DNA from: Lutimaribacter saemankumensis
GTDB taxonomy: Bacteria > Pseudomonadota > Alphaproteobacteria > Rhodobacterales > Rhodobacteraceae
Length of the DNA: 64,000 nucleotides
Direction of reading: 5' to 3'
NCBI RefSeq assembly: GCF_900100005.1
Contig: NZ_FNEB01000003.1
Location: 1 to 64,000, forward strand
The translations under genes were made by a program, and so were the position numbers. Each line of letters starts with the position of its first letter. The first letter of the stretch is position 1. This document shows, one piece after another, positions 7,689 to 15,692 of this stretch. The notes beneath the pieces are model-generated. The model saw only the letters and a list, made by a program, of their open reading frames with translations, had not been told where the DNA came from and did no database searches.

Positions 7689-8294
7689 TTATTTCTGGCC
7701 GATCTTCGGCTCGGTCCCGGCGCGCAGCCGCGAGATATTCGCGCGGTGCGTCCAGAACACCAGCAGCGTGAGGATCACGCCCAGCCCGAACATCTGCCCC
7801 TGGACCAGCACCATGATCCAGATCGTCGACGCGGCCGCCGCGGATATGGCCGCCAGCGACGAGATGCGCCCGGCATAGGCCACGATCAGCCATGTCAGGC
7901 ACAGCGCGACCCCCACGGGCCAGGACAGGGCCAGCATCAGCCCCAGGAACGTCGCCACGCCCTTGCCGCCGCGAAAGCCCAGCCAGACCGGAAAGATATG
8001 GCCCAGGAACGCCATCAGCCCCGCAAGCTGCGCGGCGTCCTCGCCGGCCATCGCGCGGGCCAGCAAGACGGCCACGGCGCCCTTGGCGCCGTCCAGCAGC
8101 AGCGTCGCCGCGGCCGCGCCCTTGTTGCCGGTGCGCAGCACGTTCGTCGCGCCGATATTGCCCGAGCCGATGTCGCGCAGGTTGCCCAGCCCCATCAGCC
8201 GCGTCAGGACAACGCCGAACGGCACCGACCCCAGAAGGTAGCCGATGGCGGCCCACAGGATCAGAACGGGCAGGGCGGTTTCGATGGGCGGCAT
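7689..8294 (-). CDS. plsY: Glycerol-3-phosphate acyltransferase PlsY
   Basis: The 201-residue inner-membrane protein has the three PlsY motifs: GSVPFGVVLTR with DIGSGNIGATNVLR, then GHIFPVWLGFRGGKGVATFLG, then the FWTHRANISRL region. About five hydrophobic segments fit the family. It uses acyl-phosphate to acylate glycerol-3-phosphate, the first step of phospholipid synthesis. It is the last gene of the pyrB-led operon; its start codon overlaps the stop of the dihydroorotase-like gene by one base, implying translational coupling. Confidence 0.95.
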   Translation of the reverse strand: MPPIETALPVLILWAAIGYLLGSVPFGVVLTRLMGLGNLRDIGSGNIGATNVLRTGNKGAAAATLLLDGAKGAVAVLLARAMAGEDAAQLAGLMAFLGHIFPVWLGFRGGKGVATFLGLMLALSWPVGVALCLTWLIVAYAGRISSLAAISAAAASTIWIMVLVQGQMFGLGVILTLLVFWTHRANISRLRAGTEPKIGQK

Positions 8295-9574
8295 CAGGGC
8301 TCTCCGTGGACGCGGGTACCGGCGACATAGCTTGCGCGCAGCTTACCTTGCAGGCGCGCGCCGTCAAAAGGTGTGTTCTTGGATTTCGACAACAGGGTGA
8401 AGCGGTCCAGCACAAAGGGTGCGTCGGTGTCGAAAACGATCAGGTCGGCGGGCGCGCCGGGCGTCAGCCGGCCCTGCGGCAGGCCCAGCCGGTTCGCGGG
8501 GTTCAGCGCCATCGCGCGGAAAAGCTGCGGCAGCGTCAGGTCGCCCGCATGGAACAGCCGCAGCGCGGCGGGCAGCAGGGTTTGCAGCGCGACCGCGCCG
8601 CTGGCGGCCTCTTCGAAGGGCAGGCGCTTGCTTTCCTCGTCCTGCGGCGTGTGCATCGAGCTGATGATGTCGATCAGCCCGTGGCGCAGCGCATCGACAG
8701 TGGCCAGCCGGTCCTCTTCGGCGCGCAGCGGCGGCTTGACCTTGTAGAAGGTGCGATAGTCGGCCACGTCCAGCTCGTTCAGGGTCAGGTGATGGATCGA
8801 GGTGCCCGCCGTCACGTCCAGCCCGTTGCGCTTGGCCCGTTCCAGCGCGGGCAGGGCGCGGGCGGTGGTGATCTGGTCGAAATGCACCCGTGCGCCCGTC
8901 ATCTCGATCAGCGCGATGTCGCGGTCGAGGCCCATCCGTTCGGCCATGGCGCTGACGGCGGGAAGCCCGCGCAGCGATGCGAACTTGCCCGATGTCGCCG
9001 CAGCCCCGCGCGACAGGCCCGGTTCCTGCGGGTGCAGTTGTACGAGCGCGCCAAGGCTGCGGGCATAGGTCAGCGCGCGGGACAGCACCTTGGTATCCGT
9101 CACCACGTTGTCGCAATCGGTAAAGGCCACGGCGCCCGCATCCAGCAGGAACCCGATCTCGGTCATCTCGCGCCCCTCGCGGCCCTTGGTCAGGGCGGCC
9201 ATCGGCAGGACGCGCACCGGGGCGGCCTCGGCTGCGCGGCGCGAAACGAACTCGAGCGTTTCGGGGTTGTCGATGGCGGGTGTCGTGTCGGGCCGCGTGA
9301 CCATCGTGGTCACGCCGCCCGCCGCCGCGGCCAGCCCGGCCGAGCGATAGGATTCCTTGTGCCGTTCGCCCGGTTCGCAAACCTTGACGCCGATATCGAC
9401 GATGCCGGGGGCCAGGTGATGCCCGCCGCAATCGACGATCTGCGCGCCTTCGGGTACGGCGATTTCCGGTCCATGCCCGGCGATCTTGCCGTTTTCGACC
9501 AGCAGGGCGCCGTGGGTCATGTCACCGGCTTCGGGGTCGATGATGCGGGCATTGGTGAACAGCGTCGCGGTCAT
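8294..9574 (-). CDS. pyrC: Dihydroorotase-like protein, metal motifs lost (probable non-catalytic PyrC/PyrX)
   Basis: The 426-residue protein has the amidohydrolase fold and overall class I dihydroorotase sequence: GGVTTMVTRPDTTPAI, HHLTLNE and FYKVKPPLR. The HxH metal motif that should follow APGIVD reads GVK (residues 62-64), and the usual TDHAPH reads SMHTPQ (306-311), so the catalytic Asp is Met307. It should therefore not bind the binuclear zinc centre. In pseudomonads a similar inactive homologue is required for assembly of aspartate transcarbamoylase, and the same role with PyrB is likely here. ATG at 9574 has AGGA upstream. A separate active dihydroorotase would be needed elsewhere in the genome. 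Confidence 0.88.
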   Translation of the reverse strand: MTATLFTNARIIDPEAGDMTHGALLVENGKIAGHGPEIAVPEGAQIVDCGGHHLAPGIVDIGVKVCEPGERHKESYRSAGLAAAAGGVTTMVTRPDTTPAIDNPETLEFVSRRAAEAAPVRVLPMAALTKGREGREMTEIGFLLDAGAVAFTDCDNVVTDTKVLSRALTYARSLGALVQLHPQEPGLSRGAAATSGKFASLRGLPAVSAMAERMGLDRDIALIEMTGARVHFDQITTARALPALERAKRNGLDVTAGTSIHHLTLNELDVADYRTFYKVKPPLRAEEDRLATVDALRHGLIDIISSMHTPQDEESKRLPFEEAASGAVALQTLLPAALRLFHAGDLTLPQLFRAMALNPANRLGLPQGRLTPGAPADLIVFDTDAPFVLDRFTLLSKSKNTPFDGARLQGKLRASYVAGTRVHGEP

Positions 9575-9641
9575 GGGCCTTATCCTTTCTGGCGCGGCAA
9601 AGGGTAAACACCCATGCGGGCGCGGGGGCAAGGGGCGGGGT

Positions 9642-10220
9642 TCATCTTGGCAGGCTTTCCGGGTCGATGGGGAAGTCGCGCTCGATCTTGCCCTGCACGC
9701 CGCGCATCAGCGCGAAAACCGTCTGCCCGTCGGCAATCCGTTCGAACCCCACCATTTTCATGCGGGTGCTGCGTTTCATCGGAACCGGTTCGAAGGCGAA
9801 CCCGATCGAGGCGGGCTCGGACTCGTCGAAGCTCAGGATAGTTTCGCGGTTGATCGGGTAGGATTTCAACCGCTTTCCCCGGAACGGGATGTCCGTCGCA
9901 ATGAAGGCGCGCCGGTTGGTCAGCGTGTACCACGTGCAGCGCCGGCGAAAGGCGTCCCACAGCACATGGCCCGCGAGGTTGAACAGCCCGACCGCCAGCA
10001 GCGGCACCGCAAGCCAGGGAAGAAGGGCCATCGCCCCGCCCGCCGAGGCCAGCCCCGCCGATTGCCAGCCCCACAATGCGGCGGCCACGATGAACACGAC
10101 GCCCAGCGTCAGACGCTGCGGCGAAAGCATGGCCCATTGTGGCCGGGTGTCGGGACGCCCCTGCCACAGAACGGTCTCGCCGGGATCGAGAATGCCGGCC
10201 CAGGGATCCGGCGCGGTCAT
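9642..10220 (-). CDS. PH-like domain membrane protein, third of three
   Basis: The 192-residue protein has two hydrophobic segments at about 42-62 and 66-90, followed by a bacterial PH-like (bPH2) domain with the signature YTLTNRRAFIAT and continuing to GKRLKSYPINRETI. It begins with the short motif WAGILDPGETVLWQGRPD, common in proteins of this type. Such domains are thought to sit at the cytoplasmic membrane; no substrate is known. It overlaps the preceding gene by four bases (10217-10220) and lies 68 bases before the dihydroorotase-like gene. Confidence 0.75.
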   Translation of the reverse strand: MTAPDPWAGILDPGETVLWQGRPDTRPQWAMLSPQRLTLGVVFIVAAALWGWQSAGLASAGGAMALLPWLAVPLLAVGLFNLAGHVLWDAFRRRCTWYTLTNRRAFIATDIPFRGKRLKSYPINRETILSFDESEPASIGFAFEPVPMKRSTRMKMVGFERIADGQTVFALMRGVQGKIERDFPIDPESLPR

Positions 10221-10675
10221 GCCGCGGCCTCGCGCGCGCGGGTGAGTTCGGCGCGCAAGTCGCGCAGGCGGGGGACATAGGCGATGTCGATGATCTCGCG
10301 CCCTTCGCCCACGACGAACAGCCGCCACCACAGGATGCCGCGCAGCCGGGCGATTTCGGCAATCGGCAAGGTGCGCAGGTCCAGGGGGTCTTTTCGGTCG
10401 ACCTGCACAAGCCGCCGGTCTGTCAGCAGCCACATCAGCGGCCTGTTGCGCCGCCAGTCACCGAGGTTGTCGAACACGAACAGGTCGACCAGCACCACCA
10501 GCGGCAGGATGATCCACGCACGCGGGTCGCCGATGAACATCGCCACCGGCGCAAAGGCAAGCGCCGTCGCGCTGACCACAAAGACCTCGCGGCGCAGGTA
10601 GATGCGAAACGAAGGATGATAAACGCCGCGCAACTCTTCGCCCGGTTCGAGGTAGTCTGTGACCGGATCAGCCAT
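10217..10675 (-). CDS. PH-like domain membrane protein, second of three
   Basis: The 152-residue protein starts MADPVTDYLEPGEELRGVYH, has a hydrophobic hairpin at about 33-72 and then the PH-like signature WLLTDRRLVQVDRKD followed by an amphipathic C-terminal helix. It overlaps the upstream gene by eight bases and the downstream gene by four, so the three PH genes are translated as a unit. It is shorter than its neighbours. I cannot assign a function beyond membrane association. Confidence 0.75.
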   Translation of the reverse strand: MADPVTDYLEPGEELRGVYHPSFRIYLRREVFVVSATALAFAPVAMFIGDPRAWIILPLVVLVDLFVFDNLGDWRRNRPLMWLLTDRRLVQVDRKDPLDLRTLPIAEIARLRGILWWRLFVVGEGREIIDIAYVPRLRDLRAELTRAREAAA

Positions 10676-11114
10676 CGCGCCGCCCCGCCTGTGCCGCAAG
10701 GATCCGCGTCCGGGTGGCATCGCGGTTCTTCTGGTACTTCAGCAAGTGCTTGTCGCCCGACAGCGTGACGATCTGCACCGCGCTGCCCAGGGTATTGACC
10801 GCTTTGATCTCGGCCAGGCGAACGGCGCGGGTGCCGGGGCCCAGCAGGCGGCGGTCCGTCAGATCCCAGCGCACGGCCAGTTCGTCCGAGGCGATGAACC
10901 ACGCGCGAAACGCCACGGCGGCCAGCCCGCCGACCGCGCCGGTCCAGACATGCGGGTTGCCCATCGCCCACAACAGGCCCATGCCCGCCGCCATCGCCGC
11001 CGCCGCCAGCCAGGCGTGATCGCGGATATAGGTCGCGCGATCGGCGGCAAAGCTGGCCTGCACGCTTTCGCCGTCGGCCAGCGCGGTATTGGGCGTGTTG
11101 GCGTAATCGCTCAT
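10668..11114 (-). CDS. PH-like domain membrane protein, first of three
   Basis: The 148-residue protein has an N-terminal cytosolic stretch (DYANTPNTALADGESVQASF), two hydrophobic segments (about 37-53 and 59-76) and a PH-like region with WDLTDRRLLGPGTRAVRL and a beta-rich QIVTLSGDKHLL. The LT(D/N)RR signature is shared with the next two genes, so the three probably arose by duplication. It overlaps the upstream gene by four bases. Confidence 0.72.
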   Translation of the reverse strand: MSDYANTPNTALADGESVQASFAADRATYIRDHAWLAAAAMAAGMGLLWAMGNPHVWTGAVGGLAAVAFRAWFIASDELAVRWDLTDRRLLGPGTRAVRLAEIKAVNTLGSAVQIVTLSGDKHLLKYQKNRDATRTRILAAQAGRRDG

Positions 11115-11650
11115 CCCGCGATCCACACCATCACCGCGACCAGCAGGAACAGCACCAGCAGCACGATGGACGCCACACGCCCCGAAATCGCGGCGTTGCT
11201 TGGCCCGGTCTGAAGCGGTGCGCCTTTCGCGCCTTCCGAGGTCAGCGGGGTGAAATCGCTTTTCGCGCGCGGTTCGGCATAGGTGCCGATCCAGCGCAGC
11301 GGCGCGCGGGGCGTCAGCGTTTGCGCGGTCCCCGCGAAGGCACGCGAAGGAAGCACCAGAACATAGCCCCTCAACGGGCGCAGGCGTGTGCGGTCGGTCG
11401 CGATCTCGTCCTCGGCCACGCCCAGCCCATCGACAAGGTAGCCATCGAGGCCCAGTTCGCCCAGATCGGCAAGGCGGACGAGGTCGACATGGCCGGGCGA
11501 AAGCGCCTCGGCCCCAAGTGCATCGCGGATGGCGGCGATGTCGGGGCTGTCGGGATTGGTGAATTCGGCGATGGTTTCGGGCGGCAGATCGATCGCAAAC
11601 ACCCGGACCAGCCCGGTCTCGGTCGCACTGATCTGCATCCGGTCGCTCAT
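11111..11650 (-). CDS. Hypothetical protein with C-terminal membrane anchor, between pyrB and the PH genes
   Basis: The 179-residue protein has a soluble N-terminal region of about 150 residues and a single C-terminal helix (about 158-178, [20 protein letters not shown]), which makes it a likely tail-anchored inner-membrane protein. The soluble part is acidic and has no motif I recognise. It overlaps pyrB by four bases (11647-11650) and the first PH gene by four bases, so its expression is tied to both. A role linking aspartate transcarbamoylase to the membrane is a speculation from context only. Confidence 0.7.
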   Translation of the reverse strand: MSDRMQISATETGLVRVFAIDLPPETIAEFTNPDSPDIAAIRDALGAEALSPGHVDLVRLADLGELGLDGYLVDGLGVAEDEIATDRTRLRPLRGYVLVLPSRAFAGTAQTLTPRAPLRWIGTYAEPRAKSDFTPLTSEGAKGAPLQTGPSNAAISGRVASIVLLVLFLLVAVMVWIAG

Positions 11651-12606
11651 GCCATCACCTCTTTGCCCTCCGCGCGCCGGGCCCGCAGGTTGCGCGCCAG
11701 CAGGTCCATCGCGGCCATGCGCACCGCGACGCCCATTTCGACCTGCTCCTGGATGACCGAGCGGTTGATGTCGTCCGCGATGGTTCCGTCGATCTCGACG
11801 CCGCGGTTCATCGGGCCGGGATGCATCACGATGGCGTCGTCCTTGGCATGCGACAGTTTTTCGGCATCGAGCCCGTAACGGTGGAAATATTCACGCTCCG
11901 ACGGGATGAAGCCGCCATCCATCCGTTCCCTTTGAAGGCGCAGCATCATCACCACATCGACGTCCTTCAGGCCCTCGCGCATGTCGTCGTAGACCTCGAC
12001 GCCGAATTCGGAAATGCCCGACGGCATCAGCGTGGGCGGCCCGACAAGACGCACGCGGTTTTCCATCTTGCCCAGCAGGATGATGTTCGAGCGCGCAACG
12101 CGGCTATGCGCGATGTCGCCGCAGATCGCAATGGACAGGCGGTGCAGCCGCCCCTTGGCCCGCCGGATCGTCAGCGCGTCCAGCAGCGCCTGGGTGGGAT
12201 GTTCGTGCCGCCCGTCGCCCGCGTTCAGCACCGCGCAATTCACCTTTTGCGCCAAAAGATCGACCGCGCCCGAATGCGGATGGCGCACCACCAGCAGATC
12301 GGGATGCATGGCGTTCAGCGTCAGCGCCGTGTCGATCAGGGTTTCCCCCTTTTTGATGGAACTGGCCTGCATCGCCATGTTCATGACGTCCGCGCCCAAC
12401 CGCTTGCCCGCCAGCTCGAAGCTGGCCTGCGTGCGGGTCGAGTTTTCGAAGAACATGTTGATCTGCGTCAGCCCGGTCAGCGCATCGGCGTGCTTGTTGG
12501 CCTGCCGGTTGAGATCGACATACTGGTCGGCCAGATCGAGGATCGTCGTGATCTCGGTCGGGTGAAGGGGTTCGATCCCCAGAAGATGCGATTGCGAAAA
12601 GCTCAT
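11647..12606 (-). CDS. pyrB: Aspartate carbamoyltransferase catalytic subunit
   Basis: The 319-residue enzyme joins carbamoyl phosphate and aspartate to give carbamoylaspartate in pyrimidine synthesis. The carbamoyl-phosphate loop [12 protein letters not shown] (about 53-64), the HPTQALLD motif and the aspartate-binding [10 protein letters not shown] region are intact. It is the first gene of a leftward operon with the PH cassette, the degenerate dihydroorotase and plsY. No pyrI regulatory subunit is present, which fits the class of ATCase that assembles with a dihydroorotase-like partner. AAGGGGTT lies about 9 bases before the ATG. Confidence 0.96.
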   Translation of the reverse strand: MSFSQSHLLGIEPLHPTEITTILDLADQYVDLNRQANKHADALTGLTQINMFFENSTRTQASFELAGKRLGADVMNMAMQASSIKKGETLIDTALTLNAMHPDLLVVRHPHSGAVDLLAQKVNCAVLNAGDGRHEHPTQALLDALTIRRAKGRLHRLSIAICGDIAHSRVARSNIILLGKMENRVRLVGPPTLMPSGISEFGVEVYDDMREGLKDVDVVMMLRLQRERMDGGFIPSEREYFHRYGLDAEKLSHAKDDAIVMHPGPMNRGVEIDGTIADDINRSVIQEQVEMGVAVRMAAMDLLARNLRARRAEGKEVMA

Positions 12607-12675
12607 GCCGCGTAACCCCTTGGCTGACCGGCGTCCGTTATAGGCGGGCAGGGGGCGGTGGGCAACGGGGTCCGG

Positions 12676-13242
12676 TCAGGCGCGCCCGGCATCCGCTGAC
12701 AGGGTAAGTGCGCCCACCCCGATGGAATTCAGCGCCGCCTCCCATTGCGCGTCGGGTTCGGTGCCGAAGACAAGGTCATAGGTCGCGTCGCAGGTCAGCC
12801 AGCCGTTTTCGGCGATTTCGCCTTCCAGCTGACCGGGCCCCCACCCGGCATATCCCAGCGCCACGATGGAATGGGCGGGGCCAAGGCCCCGGCCCATTTC
12901 CTCGAGAACGTCCATCGTGGCGGTCAGGGCAAAGCCGCCGTCGATCTGCATGGAATTCAGCGCCGAGGTGAAATCGTTGCTGTGCAGCACGAAGCCGCGC
13001 CCGGTTTCCACCGGTCCGCCAAAGTAAACGGGCGGGTTGGGCGCCTGCGGCTCCATCGGGATTTCGAGCTGTTCCAGCAGTTGCGACAGGCTGATGTCAC
13101 CGGTGGGCTTGTTGATCACAAGCCCCATCCCGCCATCCTCGGAATGGGCGCACATGAACACCAGTGCCTTGGCAAATCGTGGATCGCCCATGCCCGGCAT
13201 CGCGATCAGCAGCTTGCCCGTCAGGTCCAGCTCTTGTTTCAT
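12676..13242 (-). CDS. YqgE/AlgH family protein (UPF0301)
   Basis: The 188-residue protein starts MKQELDLTGKLLIAMPGMGD and contains VYFGGPVETGRGFVLH and GYAGWGPGQLEGEI, all hallmarks of the UPF0301 (YqgE/AlgH) family. The biochemical role is not settled; early work linked AlgH to alginate regulation in Pseudomonas. The ATG at 13242 is preferred because GAGG stands 9 bases upstream, whereas the ATG at 13251 directly abuts it. It is the first gene left of a divergent promoter region shared with the DsbD-like gene. Confidence 0.9.
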   Translation of the reverse strand: MKQELDLTGKLLIAMPGMGDPRFAKALVFMCAHSEDGGMGLVINKPTGDISLSQLLEQLEIPMEPQAPNPPVYFGGPVETGRGFVLHSNDFTSALNSMQIDGGFALTATMDVLEEMGRGLGPAHSIVALGYAGWGPGQLEGEIAENGWLTCDATYDLVFGTEPDAQWEAALNSIGVGALTLSADAGRA

Positions 13243-13380
13243 TTCCGTCATCCTCAGCGATATGGGGATGCGCCCCGCCTGTGTCCAGCATGGCGGCGGG
13301 GGCGCGTCAGTGCAAGGGTCGCTCCGCCTCTCTCAGACGTGACTTGGATTTCAGCGCGGTTTCGCGCAAACGTATTCGCC

Positions 13381-14190
13381 ATGAGATACATCGCTGCCCT
13401 TCTTGCCCTGCTTTGCATGACGGTCGCCACGCCTGATCCGGCGCGGGCAAACCCGTATTCGGAACTTGTGCGCATCGAACTGATACCTGGGTGGCGGCGC
13501 TCCGACGGCGAGCATGTGGCGGCGCTGCACCTGACGCTGGCCGACGGTTGGAAAACCTATTGGCGCGCGCCCGGCGATGCGGGCATTCCGCCGCTCTTCG
13601 ACTGGTCGCGGTCGCGCAATCTGCAGTCTGCCGTGCCGATCTGGCCCACGCCGATCGTTTTTTCCCAGAACGGGATGCGGTCGATCGGCTACAAGCATGA
13701 ACTCGTCCTGCCGATCAGGATCACACCGGACCGCGCCGGGCGAGACATCGCCCTGGACATGCGGGTGCAGATCGGCATCTGCAATGACATCTGCGTCCCG
13801 GTCGACCTGACCGTCGTGGGCACGCTGCCCGATGGCGGCCGGCCCGATCCGCGCATTGCGTCCGCGATGGCCGATGTTCCCGTGCCGGTAAAGGAAACGG
13901 GCTTTCGCGTGATCGGCTGCACCTTGCAGCCGACCAAGGACGGCCTGCGCCTGACCGCACGTCTTGCCATGCCGGGGGGCAGTCAACCCGAGGCGATGGT
14001 GATCGAAACCGCCGATCCGCAGGTCTGGGTGGCAGAACCGCAGATGCGCCGCGAAAACGGCGATCTCGTTGCCGAAACCGATCTTGTCCATATCGAAGGC
14101 GGCGCCTTCGCGCTGGACCGCTCGGGGCTTCGCCTGACCGTTCTGGGCCCGCAGCAGGCCGTCGACATCCGCGGCTGCCCATCGCCCTGA
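13381..14190 (+). CDS. DsbD N-terminal-domain-like periplasmic protein
   Basis: The 269-residue protein has a signal peptide (1-23, ending DPARA) and an alpha-type DsbD amino-terminal immunoglobulin-like domain: HLTLADGWKTYWRAPGDAG, and the cysteine pair in QIGICNDICVPV. In DsbD this domain passes electrons to periplasmic thiol proteins. Here there is no transmembrane or thioredoxin part, so it must work with a separate partner such as CcdA. Two further cysteines occur late (VIGCTL and RGCP). It is monocistronic and converges with cfa. Confidence 0.82.
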   Translation: MRYIAALLALLCMTVATPDPARANPYSELVRIELIPGWRRSDGEHVAALHLTLADGWKTYWRAPGDAGIPPLFDWSRSRNLQSAVPIWPTPIVFSQNGMRSIGYKHELVLPIRITPDRAGRDIALDMRVQIGICNDICVPVDLTVVGTLPDGGRPDPRIASAMADVPVPVKETGFRVIGCTLQPTKDGLRLTARLAMPGGSQPEAMVIETADPQVWVAEPQMRRENGDLVAETDLVHIEGGAFALDRSGLRLTVLGPQQAVDIRGCPSP

Positions 14191-14193
14191 CCG

Positions 14194-15423
14194 CTATTCG
14201 GCGGCCAGCTTGCGCGACCCCGCGTCCGGCACCGGATATAGGTAATCGCGGGTCAGCGGCACCGCCTCTTGCGCGCGGCTCAGCTGCATCTGGAACACCA
14301 CCTGCCCGGCATGGCGGAATGTGTATTCGCTGGCCAGCAGGTAGAACCGCCACATCCGGCAGAACCTTTCGTCGTAAAGTGCGCGGGCACGGTCTTCGTT
14401 CGCCTCGAACCGGCGCAGCCATTCCTTCAGCGTTTCCGCATAATGCAGGCGCCACACCTCGACATCGGTCGAGCCTAGCCCCGACAGTTCCACCGCTTCC
14501 ATAGTTTCCGAAAGCGACGGACAATAGCCGCCGGGGAATATGTACTTGGTGATCCAGGGGCTGGTCGCGCCCGGCGGCGTCGTGCGCCCGATCGTGTGGA
14601 TCAGCGCGATGCCCTCGGGTGTCAGCAGGTCGTTTACCTTGGCGAAATATTCCCGGTAATGCGGCACGCCGACATGTTCGAACATGCCGACCGAAACGAT
14701 CCGGTCGAACGGGCCGCGGACATTTCGGTAATCCATCAATTCGAACCGGACCTTGTCGGACAACCCGGCCTCCTGCGCGCGGCGGGTCGCGACCGCGTGC
14801 TGTTCCCGCGACAGCGTCACGCCCACGACCTGCGCACCGTAGTCGCGGGCAAGGGTCAGGCCCATGCCGCCCCAGCCGCAGCCGATATCGAGCACCCGCA
14901 TGCCGGGCGCGATCAGCAGCTTGCGCGCGATGTGGTGCTTCTTGGCCTCCTGGGCCTCTTCCAGCGTCATGTCGGGGCGGGGGTAATAGGCGCACGAATA
15001 TTGCCGGTCTGCGTCGAGAAACAGGTCATACAACTCGCCCGAAAGGTCATAGTGATGCGCCACGTTGCGGCGTGACCGGGGCGCCGGGTTGAACTGCGCC
15101 AGCCGCCGGCCCATGCGCCGCAGAATCTCGAACAGCCGTTGCGGCCCCGGCAGCCCGTTCAGCGCGGCGTTGCGCACGATCAGGTCCATGAAACCGCGCA
15201 GGTCGTCGCCGTCGATCGTCAATTCGCCGTCCATATAGCCTTCGCCCAGGGCCATTTGCGGCGTCAGCACCAGCCGCCTTGGCAGCGAGGGCGATTTCAG
15301 ATGTACGGAACTCCGCGGCGCGCCGTTGCCATAGCGCCGGACGCTGCCATCGGGATAAGTGACACTCAACTCACCTTGCCGCACCAGATGCGACAACACC
15401 CGGTCCAAAGCCGTGTTCCACAT
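14194..15423 (-). CDS. cfa: Cyclopropane-fatty-acyl-phospholipid synthase family methyltransferase
   Basis: The 409-residue protein has the SAM-binding loop VLDIGCGWGGMGLTLARDYG (about 195-214) and the family segment HYDLSGELYDLFLD, with the C-terminal FPGGYCPSLSE and YTFRHAGQVVFQMQLSR regions. It adds a methylene bridge from SAM to unsaturated acyl chains of membrane lipids. AAGGGGGTG lies 5 bases before the ATG. Related roseobacter enzymes can act on other lipid substrates, so the exact product is inferred. It is divergent from aspS with a 269-base spacer. Confidence 0.9.
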   Translation of the reverse strand: MWNTALDRVLSHLVRQGELSVTYPDGSVRRYGNGAPRSSVHLKSPSLPRRLVLTPQMALGEGYMDGELTIDGDDLRGFMDLIVRNAALNGLPGPQRLFEILRRMGRRLAQFNPAPRSRRNVAHHYDLSGELYDLFLDADRQYSCAYYPRPDMTLEEAQEAKKHHIARKLLIAPGMRVLDIGCGWGGMGLTLARDYGAQVVGVTLSREQHAVATRRAQEAGLSDKVRFELMDYRNVRGPFDRIVSVGMFEHVGVPHYREYFAKVNDLLTPEGIALIHTIGRTTPPGATSPWITKYIFPGGYCPSLSETMEAVELSGLGSTDVEVWRLHYAETLKEWLRRFEANEDRARALYDERFCRMWRFYLLASEYTFRHAGQVVFQMQLSRAQEAVPLTRDYLYPVPDAGSRKLAAE

Positions 15424-15625
15424 GGTTCACCCCCTTGTCGCCGTGCCGGACGGGCACTTTGACCGTTCGAGTTGGAACCTGCCAACCGGGCGAAAACCGT
15501 CCCTTTTCCGGGTGCGCCCGGACCGCTCGTGAAAGAAATCTTACCTCAGAATTGGATTCTGTAAAGAATCCGGTCGATAACGGGGCGCAGGCGGCGCCGA
15601 TCTGCCCGCAAAACGGGCAGGCACC

Positions 15626-15654
15626 TTGACTTCCCGGTCCAAGCAAGGTGTATC
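15626..15654 (+). promoter_or_regulatory. Candidate aspS promoter
   Basis: TTGACT (15626-15631) and TGTATC (15649-15654) are separated by 17 bases and lie about 40 bases before the aspS start. The -35 is strong and the -10 is weak. A small inverted repeat GCCCG-CAAAA-CGGGC (15604-15618) sits just upstream. The rest of the cfa-aspS spacer shows nothing else. Confidence 0.4.
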
Positions 15655-15692
15655 GGCGCGAACCGCGAAACATCCGCCAAGGGATACCCATC

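Noticed and set aside
7892-9607. A 571-codon plus-strand frame opposite plsY and pyrC
   Set aside because: It is the shadow of two conserved genes with no motifs of its own.
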